Part shown: piece after piece, positions 1 through 6,114 of the stretch | Position numbering within the stretch: the stretch's first letter is position 1 | Layout: each line of letters begins with the position of its first letter | Assembly (NCBI GenBank): GCA_964011675.1 | Contig: CAXGPR010000142.1 | Span: 1-6,700 of the forward strand | Source: GCA-2693325 sp964011675 | GTDB taxonomy: Bacteria; Latescibacterota; UBA2968; UBA8231 | Reading direction: 5' to 3' | Length of the DNA: 6,700 nucleotides | The notes under the pieces: model-generated | Seen by the model: the letters and a program-made list of their open reading frames with translations, nothing else | Told to the model about the DNA's origin: nothing | Databases searched by the model: none | Translations under genes and position numbers: made by a program

Positions 1-1643
1 AGCCGATCGTCGCGCGGGAGGCTGAAGTCGTGGCGCGCGATGTGACGGCCTTTGGCGAAATCGATTCAGATACAGCGTTAGCCTTTATGCCATTTGATCC
101 ACCGATGCGCAGCGTGAAGTTTGTGCACCGCGAGGCCCTGCTGGATATAGGTAAGACAGATGCATTGGTGCAGACGCGCAGTTCCGATCGAGCAGCATAC
201 GCAGTGCTAGATTTCGGCCGCGCCGTCTACGGCTATCCACGCGTGCGCGTACGCGGCCGTTTGGGAGCGATAATCGATCTCGGTTTTGCCCACCAGCCTA
301 GCGTTATTAGCGATCAGCTGCGCTACGTGTGCTCTGATGAAAAGAGCAACTGGACGGCTCCCAAGGCCGTTGTTTGTCGCTATGTTTTGGTGCGCGTAAG
401 TACTTGCCCTGAAGAGATGGAGTTGGACAGTATCTCTATTGTGGAGCAGCAATTTGTCTCAGAGAGGGAAAATGCGTTTGACGCGGAAGCAATGAGCGAA
501 CTGTGGGCCGTTGGCCTGCCTTCTTTGATCGAATCTAGGCGTGAAAGCTACCTAGGTGAAATCGGCGGTGCGCGCGCTTCCTGGCTGCAGCATTACGTGC
601 TTGGATTAAACGACTTCTATCGCGCGGCTAGCCTGCAAACGCTTGAGGCCGCGCTGCAAAGTGCCAGCGTCCCGGATTCGGCAGAGGAGAGCGCGTTTCT
701 CGCACTCAGTGCCGCTACACAGTGCCGCTTTTCCAACGGTGAGACGCGTGCTCAACAGATCGTTCCCGCTGCAGAAAAGGCAATGCAGGGCTTTGCCGAT
801 GGCGTATCTCATACGGCCACGTGTGCGCTCTATGCTGGCGCCTATCGCCACCTGAAAGAAGTCTATATTGTCCGTGGAGAAGCCGAACGCGCCGAGGGCT
901 GCGCCCGCTTGTCTGAGCAATGGCATGAGGTGGTGAAATCACGTTGGTCCGCACAGCATGGAGCACTATACGACGCAGAGTCGAGCGGCCCCACCAGTGA
1001 ATGGACGCAGGCGCTCGCCTTGTATTTTGGGCTGCTCTCTGCGGAACAGGCCCAGAGCGTGGCGGAGTTGAGCTCTCAGTTTGACGAGCCAATAGACAGT
1101 CAGTGGCAGGCGTTTTTCCTAGCCGGCGGCCTTTGGCAGAACGGTTTAGGAGTACAGGCGCGCGCTTGTGTCGATCGCCACTGGGGACGTTTGCTAAAGC
1201 GTGTGGGAACGTCGTGGCGCGCGCGCGCAGATACACGAGAAATTGTGCCTGGCGTCGATGCGCTGCTCGCGCGTCACGTGCTGGGCGTATATCCGCTGGG
1301 TGGAAGTAATAACGCAGTGGAAGTACGGCCGCAGGTAGAAGAGTCGATGCAGCGCGTTAGCGGTACGATACACATTGGGGCATCCGCATTAGACGTAGAG
1401 TGGGCGCTCAACGGAGCGGGTTACTTTTCATTGATTGTAGAGCAACATGTAAAAGGCGAACTCCACTTAGCTGTGCCGCGTTTGGGGAAGCGTTTTCCAA
1501 CCATCGCCCTCAATGGCGAGACTGTGTGGCGCAACGAAAAAATCTATCCAAATTTCCATACGCACGAGATCATTAGCGAAGCAAAAACCGTTGTATTGGT
1601 TGTGCATAAAGCGGGTCGTTATCATGCCGAATTGTCTGCCTAG
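1..1643 (+). CDS. GH78-like alpha-L-rhamnosidase-family protein, 5'-partial
   Basis: The frame is open to the left edge (first whole codon at 3-5). A GTG at 30 could be read as a start, but the nine codons before it (PIVAREAEV) read on smoothly into the family's pre-catalytic region, so the gene is probably truncated by the window. Numbering from that GTG, residues 59-86 carry the jelly-roll pattern LDFGR..xGxPRVxVxGxxGAxIDLG typical of bacterial GH78 proteins. Residues 117-160 match the lead-in to the (alpha/alpha)6 barrel, ending ENAFDAEAMSELW. Residues 168-180 (ESRRESYLGEIGG) sit where the family has its acidic D/R-rich catalytic motif. VPGVDALLARHVLGVYP (406-422) and the rest match the C-terminal beta-sandwich boundary. 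Family members cleave terminal alpha-L-rhamnose from glycans or glycosides. The catalytic-site motif is only loosely kept and the usual HGWSAxP-type stretch is replaced, so substrate and even activity are uncertain. No signal peptide can be judged because the N-terminus is missing. Confidence 0.72.
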   Translation, partial: PIVAREAEVVARDVTAFGEIDSDTALAFMPFDPPMRSVKFVHREALLDIGKTDALVQTRSSDRAAYAVLDFGRAVYGYPRVRVRGRLGAIIDLGFAHQPSVISDQLRYVCSDEKSNWTAPKAVVCRYVLVRVSTCPEEMELDSISIVEQQFVSERENAFDAEAMSELWAVGLPSLIESRRESYLGEIGGARASWLQHYVLGLNDFYRAASLQTLEAALQSASVPDSAEESAFLALSAATQCRFSNGETRAQQIVPAAEKAMQGFADGVSHTATCALYAGAYRHLKEVYIVRGEAERAEGCARLSEQWHEVVKSRWSAQHGALYDAESSGPTSEWTQALALYFGLLSAEQAQSVAELSSQFDEPIDSQWQAFFLAGGLWQNGLGVQARACVDRHWGRLLKRVGTSWRARADTREIVPGVDALLARHVLGVYPLGGSNNAVEVRPQVEESMQRVSGTIHIGASALDVEWALNGAGYFSLIVEQHVKGELHLAVPRLGKRFPTIALNGETVWRNEKIYPNFHTHEIISEAKTVVLVVHKAGRYHAELSA

Positions 1644-1653
1644 GTAAATAAAA

Positions 1654-2304
1654 ATGTCTACAAAATCGCTACATTATGTCATACAACGGGGTGCGACTGC
1701 GCAAGATCAGGGGGCGCCTGTGTTATTGTTACTTCATGGATACGGTCTTCATGAGGAAGATTTGATGGGACTGGCGCCGCATTTGGATTCGGAACTCATC
1801 AGTGTTGGTGCTCGTGCTCCATACGAACTGCCGTTCGGTGGATTTGCTTGGTTTAATATTGAATGGGCTGAAGAGGGTATACGATTTGATTATGATCAAG
1901 CGCATGAATCACTGCAATTGGTCTCCGTGTTAGTAGACGAAATAAAGCAAGATCTCAATCCTTCTGGGATTGTCATAGCCGGCTTTAGCCAAGGAGCGTC
2001 TATGGCACTCGCGATGGGTCTAGCTCGTCCCGATGCATTTTTAGGTGTTGCTGTGCTCAGCGGCCTATGCGGGGAAGAACTTATGCCGAGTAATCCGGAA
2101 AGCGTTCGTGGCCTGCCTGTATTTATGTCTCATGGATGTCAAGATGATACGATTTCTATTGAGCAAGTTCGTGCATCAAAACCGCTGTTGGACGCATACC
2201 CGGTCGATTTGACGTATCGGGAGTATGAGATGATGGGACATACTATTGATGGAGACTGCCTGGCTGATTTAAAGAATTGGATGGCGGATTGTTTACACGC
2301 TTAG
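1654..2304 (+). CDS. Serine carboxylesterase/phospholipase-family alpha/beta hydrolase
   Basis: A 216-residue protein of the Abhydrolase_2 (phospholipase/carboxylesterase) family, about the usual length for this compact fold. The oxyanion-hole strand LLLLHGYG lies at residues 24-31. The nucleophile elbow GFSQG is at 110-114, giving catalytic Ser112. The acid is Asp164 in SHGCQDD, and the base is His196 in MMGHTID, so the triad is complete. There is no signal peptide, so it is probably cytosolic. Members hydrolyse short acyl or aryl esters; the natural substrate cannot be read from sequence. It starts 10 bases after the GH78-like stop with only a weak AGG inside the preceding stop region, which suggests co-transcription and perhaps coupling. 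A role in removing acyl groups from sugar released by the upstream protein is possible but is inference from position only. Sampled blocks are AT-richer than hemH. Confidence 0.88.
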   Translation: MSTKSLHYVIQRGATAQDQGAPVLLLLHGYGLHEEDLMGLAPHLDSELISVGARAPYELPFGGFAWFNIEWAEEGIRFDYDQAHESLQLVSVLVDEIKQDLNPSGIVIAGFSQGASMALAMGLARPDAFLGVAVLSGLCGEELMPSNPESVRGLPVFMSHGCQDDTISIEQVRASKPLLDAYPVDLTYREYEMMGHTIDGDCLADLKNWMADCLHA

Positions 2305-2326
2305 TGGCAGTTAATCGACTTGATAT

Positions 2327-2340
2327 ATTAATGCATTAAT
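2327..2340. repeat. 14-bp perfect AT-rich palindrome
   Basis: ATTAATGCATTAAT reads the same on both strands with no mismatch. It lies 22 bases after the esterase stop and 25 bases before the long terminator repeat, in the convergent gap. It could be a protein-binding site, or it could be chance in AT-rich DNA. No function is assigned. Confidence 0.5.
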
Positions 2341-2365
2341 TTTACTGTAGCTTAGACTCTGTTCC

Positions 2366-2435
2366 TTAGCCGTTAAACGCAAGAAAGGGCTTCGACTATA
2401 TACAGTCGAAGCCCTTTCTTGCGTTTAACGGCTAA
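2366..2435. terminator. Bidirectional intrinsic terminator (32-bp perfect inverted repeat)
   Basis: Arms 2366-2397 and 2404-2435 are exact reverse complements, separated by the 6-nt loop ATATAC. The inner GC-rich stem GGGCTTCGACT pairs with AGTCGAAGCCC and is followed by TTTCTT on both strands. That is the layout of a two-way rho-independent terminator. It serves the convergent esterase gene (stop 62 bases to the left) and the barrel-protein gene (stop 15 bases to the right). The outer arms extend the pairing well past what termination needs, and each contains the near-palindrome CGTT-A-AACG or its complement. Confidence 0.88.
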
Positions 2436-2449
2436 TAATACGACTTATG

Positions 2450-2911
2450 TTAGTCACTTAGCGAGTAGTACAGATTGATCCCTGCCCAGTCGCCGGCCAG
2501 ATCGTAGTCAATTTCAGCAGCTAGCTTGCCCATCGTGTAGCTGACACCAGGTGTAAGTTTGATCTTTTTCTCCGTATCTTCAACAGAAATTCCAAAAACT
2601 TCAATTTCCGTAGTGATGCGCATCAGGTTTACGTCAATCTTAACGTCCATGCCTCCGATCTGGCGCTGGTAGCCGGCAAAAAGGCCCATCGCTGTAGAAG
2701 AGCCAATGTCACCTTCGCCAAAAGTCAGAAAACTGAGTCCACCGCGAACGGGCGTATCGGTTACGACGCTGGCGCCAAACCCCATGCCTACAGTGTCACC
2801 GAAATCACCGAGTGGCAAGGCCACGCGTGGCGAAATACCGAAGCCGGCGTGACTGGGCTGAGCGCATACAAGGGCTGCCAGAGCAACCGCTGTATACAGT
2901 ATTTTTTTCAT
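2450..2911 (-). CDS. Small exported outer-membrane beta-barrel-like protein
   Basis: A 153-residue protein starting at the ATG at 2911-2909. An in-frame upstream ATG at 2950 is rejected: it would put 13 residues before a clear signal peptide, while the 2911 start has AGGGAGG six bases upstream. Residues 1-22 (MKKILYTAVALAALVCAQPSHA) form a Sec signal peptide with likely cleavage after SHA. Cys16 does not fit a lipobox (Val at -1). The mature 131 residues are glycine-rich, with alternating hydrophobic/polar stretches such as VKIDVNLMRITTEIEV and AEIDYDLAGDWAGINLYYSLSD. This is consistent with a small, perhaps eight-stranded, outer-membrane barrel. The last residue is Asp rather than the usual Phe/Trp, though Tyr-Tyr lies just inside. 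No enzymatic motif is visible and no specific family is recognised. Its job could be structural or in small-molecule passage. It ends at the shared terminator. Confidence 0.8.
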   Translation of the reverse strand: MKKILYTAVALAALVCAQPSHAGFGISPRVALPLGDFGDTVGMGFGASVVTDTPVRGGLSFLTFGEGDIGSSTAMGLFAGYQRQIGGMDVKIDVNLMRITTEIEVFGISVEDTEKKIKLTPGVSYTMGKLAAEIDYDLAGDWAGINLYYSLSD

Positions 2912-2917
2912 GAGATT

Positions 2918-2924
2918 CCTCCCT
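2918..2924 (-). promoter_or_regulatory. Strong Shine-Dalgarno site of the barrel-protein gene
   Basis: On the minus strand AGGGAGG lies six bases before the ATG at 2911. This decides that start over the longer in-frame ATG at 2950, which has no such site. Confidence 0.85.
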
Positions 2925-2937
2925 AATGTGAAATAAA

Positions 2938-2960
2938 TCGCGCAGAACAATTCCGCGCGA
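2938..2960 (-). promoter_or_regulatory. Leader hairpin with U-rich tail upstream of the barrel-protein gene
   Basis: Bases 2938-2947 pair with 2951-2960 around a 3-nt loop. In minus-strand RNA the one imperfect pair (2944/2954) becomes a G-U wobble, so all ten pairs can form. The hairpin is followed by TTTATTT and then the ribosome binding site. A weak -10-like TATATT (2975-2980, minus) would put the RNA start only a few bases before the hairpin, making it a 5'-end stabilising stem-loop like that of ompA mRNA. It could instead be an attenuator, or a terminator for the upstream propeller gene. The structure is seen; the role is inferred. Confidence 0.5.
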
Positions 2961-3070
2961 AGGATCTGCCTATTAATATAAATAAGTTTTACTCAGATGG
3001 GGATTTAAATGTCTGTTTTTAGGAGATTTACTATTTTTCTATGCGATCGATGACCATGTGTATCGAGCGA

Positions 3071-4183
3071 TTAGGTGAGCAGTCTCTTGATCCGCGCTGT
3101 GCTTAGGCGGTGTGCGACTAGGGGCTGAGACCGCGTCGTCGAAGAGCGCTCCCATGTGGCGAATAGATCGCCATTTTCTTCGGCTAAGACAGATACGTAG
3201 CGGTTGGAGCCTGTTCCTTCGGGCGACACAAAGAGGGGAGCCAGTCGGCTCAGGCGATGGAGTTGTGGAAAAGCTCGATCAAACCCATATGCCAGGCCGC
3301 CCAACTCTTCGCAAGAGTATCCGCGCGCCCTCGCAATACCTTTTTCGTGGCAGTCGAGGGGGCGGAGGCACTCAGCTCCGTCGTAGAAATACAGAGAAAG
3401 TGCGGGTTGGTTGGCAAAGGCGCCGACGCGAGGGACAGATAGGCGACAGGTAATACGCGTGGCTGCTACGTCCCAGGTAGAGCCGCGCGGAAAAAAGTCG
3501 GGGTTAGTGGCGTTGAGATCTTCTCCACTCCACGTGCCAAAGCCCGAAGTGCTCGACGACCACGTGTAGGGATGGGCGCAGTAGGTTAGTAGAGTGCGCC
3601 CATTCTGAAACCCGCTTGATATACTGGGATCTTTAACGTGCAGATAGGCGGGATCGGAGCTGGTCAGTAGCGGCTGGATGCGCTCCTGCGGTGTTAGTTT
3701 TTCCACGCGCGTAGCGCTGAAGTGATCGATGCTCCATATGCCGGTTCCCGGTTTTTGAAAATCTTGCAGTGGGTTCGGATAAGTGCGCACTTTTTCTGTC
3801 GAGACGAGTATTTCTACTCTGCGCTTAGTGACGCGGAGTGCGCTTCCTTCTATGCTGAGGACTGTCGACCCACAATACAGGTCCGATTTATCCCACGAAC
3901 GAATTTTTTCAAAGCTGCGGCCGTGATCAAGGGAACGAAAAACGGCTAATTCGCGTCCGCGCGTGCCCTTCGTTAGGCCCGTCCGACTGTCGCCGGCGTC
4001 GCGGTAGCGGCCGATCAGTAGCAGGCTGTCGTCGTGTGGATCGCGCACGGCATTGCCGCCGCCAAACCAAAACCCATCATTGTCTTGGCTGGGTTCCACA
4101 ATGGGTTGTGCGCGCTTGGTGTCGATCAGCGCACTGCCTAGACGGGTTAGTTTTCTCTCGAGGTTTTTAGGTAGGGCATTCAT
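3071..4183 (-). CDS. Sialidase-like/Asp-box beta-propeller protein, glycosidase-related
   Basis: A 370-residue protein with no signal peptide or membrane segment. Residues 84-91 (SLDHGRSF) form a clear Asp box (S-x-D-x-G-x-[S/T]-[F/W]), the beta-hairpin turn of sialidase-type propellers. Just before it lies FWFGGGNAVRDPHDDSLLLIG (residues 38-58), then GRYRDAGDSRTGL (58-70), resembling the first blade of bacterial glycosyl-hydrolase propellers. KDPSI near the middle and YVSVLAEENGDLFATWERSS near the end read as further blade strands. Arg47, Asp48, Arg59, Arg61 and Asp65 are candidate active-site residues by position only. The specific activity is not recognisable; a glycoside hydrolase acting on an anionic or deoxy sugar is plausible. 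The ATG at 4183 lacks a strong ribosome binding site. It lies 78 bases after hemH and has its own predicted promoter in that gap, so it need not be part of a hemH operon. Confidence 0.62.
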   Translation of the reverse strand: MNALPKNLERKLTRLGSALIDTKRAQPIVEPSQDNDGFWFGGGNAVRDPHDDSLLLIGRYRDAGDSRTGLTKGTRGRELAVFRSLDHGRSFEKIRSWDKSDLYCGSTVLSIEGSALRVTKRRVEILVSTEKVRTYPNPLQDFQKPGTGIWSIDHFSATRVEKLTPQERIQPLLTSSDPAYLHVKDPSISSGFQNGRTLLTYCAHPYTWSSSTSGFGTWSGEDLNATNPDFFPRGSTWDVAATRITCRLSVPRVGAFANQPALSLYFYDGAECLRPLDCHEKGIARARGYSCEELGGLAYGFDRAFPQLHRLSRLAPLFVSPEGTGSNRYVSVLAEENGDLFATWERSSTTRSQPLVAHRLSTARIKRLLT

Positions 4184-4235
4184 AGACGGTTACTGCAGCC
4201 TTTGCTAAGGGAGAGGAGATGATTAGGCGGCAGCA

Positions 4236-4265
4236 ATTATGCACAATAGGTGGGGGGGATGTCAA
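4236..4265 (-). promoter_or_regulatory. Sigma70-type promoter for the Asp-box gene
   Basis: On the minus strand a perfect -35 TTGACA (4265-4260) is followed by an 18-base spacer and a -10 CATAAT (4241-4236), five of six matches. The TGA inside the -35 box is the hemH stop codon. The spacer holds a run of seven C. The predicted RNA start near 4229 gives a leader of about 45 bases before the ATG at 4183. Confidence 0.6.
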
Positions 4266-5284
4266 GAATTTCCCACCCAGCCAACCGTTTCTTCATGTGC
4301 TATTTGTGCCATGGCATCTATCCACATGGGATGATCGTTGAGGCATGGAGATAGATGGAATTGCTCGCCGCCGCCGTCTGTAAATTCTTCCAGTCCTTCG
4401 CGCCCAATTTCGTCAATCGTCTCTAGGCAGTCGGACGTGAATCCCGGGCAAGTTGCTAACAGGTTTTTAACCCCTTTTTCGCCAAATGCTTCTAGTGTCT
4501 CGTCCGTGTAGGGCTGCAGCCAGGTTTCTCTGCCAAAGCGCGATTGAAAGCAGAGTTTCCAGTCCTCTTCCGGCAGTTCGAGGGCGTTCGCCAGCAGGCG
4601 CGCCGTTTCTTCGCAGTGGCTTCGGTAAGGGTCGCCTTCGTCAACGTAGCGCTGTGGTATGCCGTGAAAGGTGATCAGGTGGCAGTCGGGCTGCCACTCT
4701 ATCTGGTCGCGACTCTCGCGGACGCGCGCGGCCAGTGCGTCAATATAGGCTGGGTGATCGTAGTAGGGTGGGACGAAGCGCAGCGTAGGCATTGCGCGCT
4801 TTCGGTCAAAAAACCAAGGGCAGCGCCGGCCCATGGCCGCGCGATTGACGGCGTCGTAAATCGAACCCGTGGTAGAACAGGAAAACTGTGGGTACATGGG
4901 AAATACGAGTATGCGCTCAATGCCCTGCTCGGCGAACTGTCGCATGGCCGCATCGATGCTGGGCTCGCCATAGCGCATGCCGAGTATGACCTCATACGCA
5001 TCGCCCAGCCGTTCCTGCAGGCCGCTCGTTTGTGCTTTCGAATAAAGCAGGAGAGGGGATCCCTCTTCCGTCCACACCTTGGCATAGAGCGCGGCTGAAC
5101 GTCTGGGCCGAAACGTCAGAACAATACCGTACAGAATAGGATACCACTTCAGCGGATTGAGGTCGACGACGCGTGGGTCGGAAAGAAACTCGCGCAGGTA
5201 TGGTCGCAACGCTGCTGCAGTAGGGGCTTGGGGGGTGCCTAATTGAGCGACAAGAACGCCGACTTTGTAAGAGGTATGGGCCAT
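4262..5284 (-). CDS. hemH: Ferrochelatase
   Basis: Inserts Fe2+ into the porphyrin ring in the last step of haem synthesis. The 340-residue frame begins at the ATG at 5284 (MAHTSYKVGVLVAQLGTP), where family homology starts. An in-frame ATG 51 codons upstream is rejected because it adds unrelated sequence and would run into the divergent kinase gene. Landmarks in order: LVAQLGTP (11-18), EEGSPL (73-78), GMRYGEPSI (102-110), YPQFS (131-135), TFHGIPQRY with the metal-binding His207, EGDPY (216-220), QSRFGRETWLQPYT (247-260), ATCPGFTSDCLET with the conserved Glu288, and PCLNDHP (313-319). All are family hallmarks and the length is normal. Cysteines are present, but I cannot tell whether they bind a [2Fe-2S] cluster. 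It is probably a soluble or membrane-peripheral enzyme making protohaem. It is divergent from the kinase gene, and its ribosome binding site is weak. Confidence 0.95.
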   Translation of the reverse strand: MAHTSYKVGVLVAQLGTPQAPTAAALRPYLREFLSDPRVVDLNPLKWYPILYGIVLTFRPRRSAALYAKVWTEEGSPLLLYSKAQTSGLQERLGDAYEVILGMRYGEPSIDAAMRQFAEQGIERILVFPMYPQFSCSTTGSIYDAVNRAAMGRRCPWFFDRKRAMPTLRFVPPYYDHPAYIDALAARVRESRDQIEWQPDCHLITFHGIPQRYVDEGDPYRSHCEETARLLANALELPEEDWKLCFQSRFGRETWLQPYTDETLEAFGEKGVKNLLATCPGFTSDCLETIDEIGREGLEEFTDGGGEQFHLSPCLNDHPMWIDAMAQIAHEETVGWVGNS

Positions 5285-5341
5285 TGGGAAGGAATCCGGA
5301 TTGATCGAGTGAATGGGTCTGGTTATGTTAAACCGCCTTGA

Positions 5342-5354
5342 ATATACCGTATAT
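5342..5354. repeat. Palindrome ATATAC-C-GTATAT, candidate operator
   Basis: Six-base perfect arms flank a single central C. The site is inside the divergent promoter region, 40 bases before the kinase start. Short AT-rich palindromes are common by chance, so an operator role is a suggestion. Confidence 0.35.
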
Positions 5355-5380
5355 CCACGCACAGACCAGTCTCTTTGCAC

Positions 5381-5386
5381 GGAGGG
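5381..5386 (+). promoter_or_regulatory. Shine-Dalgarno site of the kinase-like gene
   Basis: GGAGGG lies eight bases before the ATG at 5395. It fixes that start instead of an in-frame ATG at 5338, which would add 19 residues ahead of the P-loop strand. Confidence 0.85.
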
Positions 5387-5394
5387 AATCTGCA

Positions 5395-6114
5395 ATGCGG
5401 AGTATATTTGTTGGTGTAGAATACGCGGGAAAGTCAACGCTGATAAACCTACTAGGCGAGTATTACCGACAGCGCAAAGTGCGCATCCATGGAGACGATC
5501 ACTTTACCATTCCGGACTCGACGCTAAGCGCACCGTCGCGTGAGATTATGGTGGACCTTCCCGAGGATATTAAAGAGCGCATGCAGCGCATGCAGATCCA
5601 CTACCACGTTGACATAATAAAGAAGTACGCCTGTCCGCTGATTGCTGGATGGCATATCGAAGAGGCGATCTATGCCGACTTCTACGGAGACGATGCGGAC
5701 AGCCCCTACTACAAGCGGTATGCCTATCAGTTCCAGCGCCTTTACGAAGCTCAGGTGCTCGAAGCGCACCTGCCCGACATCGTCATGTTTCACGTCACGG
5801 CAAGCGACGAGGAAATCGCGCGGCGCATGCGAGAAAGCCCACACGAGTATCCTATCGTGCGCGAGGGGGATATCGCTGAAATCAAAGGGCGCTTTGATGA
5901 AGAAATTGAGAAGTCGCTCTTTACCCACGCGCATCGCACCGTTGTCCTTGATACGACGGGCAAGACTCCGCAGGAATCGTTTGACGAACTGCTCGCGCTG
6001 TCCGAACCACTCGTGACGATGGGCGAGGTTGCGCTGCGTGATATGGAGGTTCCACAGGGAGAATACGAAGTTAAATACGTCAACGGCATGCGCCAGATGA
6101 TCCCGAATCCCTAA
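5395..6114 (+). CDS. P-loop nucleoside/nucleotide-kinase-like protein (thymidylate-kinase-like)
   Basis: A 239-residue protein starting at the ATG at 5395. A Walker A loop GVEYAGKST (7-15) follows the first strand MRSIFV, exactly as in thymidylate and deoxynucleoside kinases. HGDDHF (32-37) may supply an acidic residue near the phosphates. Residues 84-97 (AGWHIEEAIYADFY) sit where these kinases have their DR(Y/H) substrate motif, but with a different sequence. LPDIVMFHVTAS (126-137) reads as the core strand before the lid, and ARRMRESPHEYP (142-153) as an arginine-rich lid. The C-terminal 40 residues (VTMGEVALRDMEVPQGEYEV and on) look like an added small domain. It probably phosphorylates a nucleotide or another small molecule in the cytosol; the substrate is not recognisable. 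Its stop overlaps the start of the PAP2 gene, pointing to an operon. Confidence 0.75.
   Translation: MRSIFVGVEYAGKSTLINLLGEYYRQRKVRIHGDDHFTIPDSTLSAPSREIMVDLPEDIKERMQRMQIHYHVDIIKKYACPLIAGWHIEEAIYADFYGDDADSPYYKRYAYQFQRLYEAQVLEAHLPDIVMFHVTASDEEIARRMRESPHEYPIVREGDIAEIKGRFDEEIEKSLFTHAHRTVVLDTTGKTPQESFDELLALSEPLVTMGEVALRDMEVPQGEYEVKYVNGMRQMIPNP

Larger units (their letters stand above)
5285..5394. promoter_or_regulatory. Divergent promoter region between hemH and the kinase gene
   Basis: This 110-bp gap must hold promoters for both directions. For the + strand a modest candidate is TTGATC (5301-5306), a 17-base spacer, then TATGTT (5324-5329), each with four of six consensus matches. The minus-strand promoter of hemH is not clear. 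The 13-bp palindrome ATATAC-C-GTATAT lies at 5342-5354, between the + strand candidate and the kinase ribosome binding site, where a repressor could act. Only the location is well supported; the boxes are tentative. Confidence 0.4.

Noticed and set aside
1217..1228. Short GC dinucleotide run inside the GH78-like gene
   Set aside because: It stays in frame as WRARAD and is too short to be a meaningful repeat or a Z-DNA claim.
715..1236. A 173-codon minus-strand open frame opposite the GH78-like gene
   Set aside because: Arg/Pro/Ser-rich composition typical of an antisense shadow, with no ribosome binding site or domain.
2909..2911. The barrel protein as a lipoprotein because of Cys16 in its signal peptide
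   Set aside because: The residues before the Cys (A-L-V) do not fit a lipobox, and SHA with a following Gly fits signal peptidase I.
3044..3072. Possible hairpin right after the Asp-box gene stop
   Set aside because: Only five contiguous pairs plus mismatches, and the minus strand continues with A-rich rather than U-rich sequence, so it is not a terminator.
4544..5098. A 184-codon plus-strand open frame opposite hemH
   Set aside because: It lies wholly inside a gene with every ferrochelatase motif, has no recognisable domain, and reflects GC-rich antisense sequence.
5285..5437. Long N-terminal extension of hemH that would overlap the divergent kinase gene
   Set aside because: The extra 51 residues are unrelated to ferrochelatases. 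The 340-residue form starting at 5284 has normal family length.
5524..5934. A 136-codon minus-strand open frame opposite the kinase-like gene
   Set aside because: The plus strand has a Walker A motif and a good ribosome binding site; the minus frame has neither.
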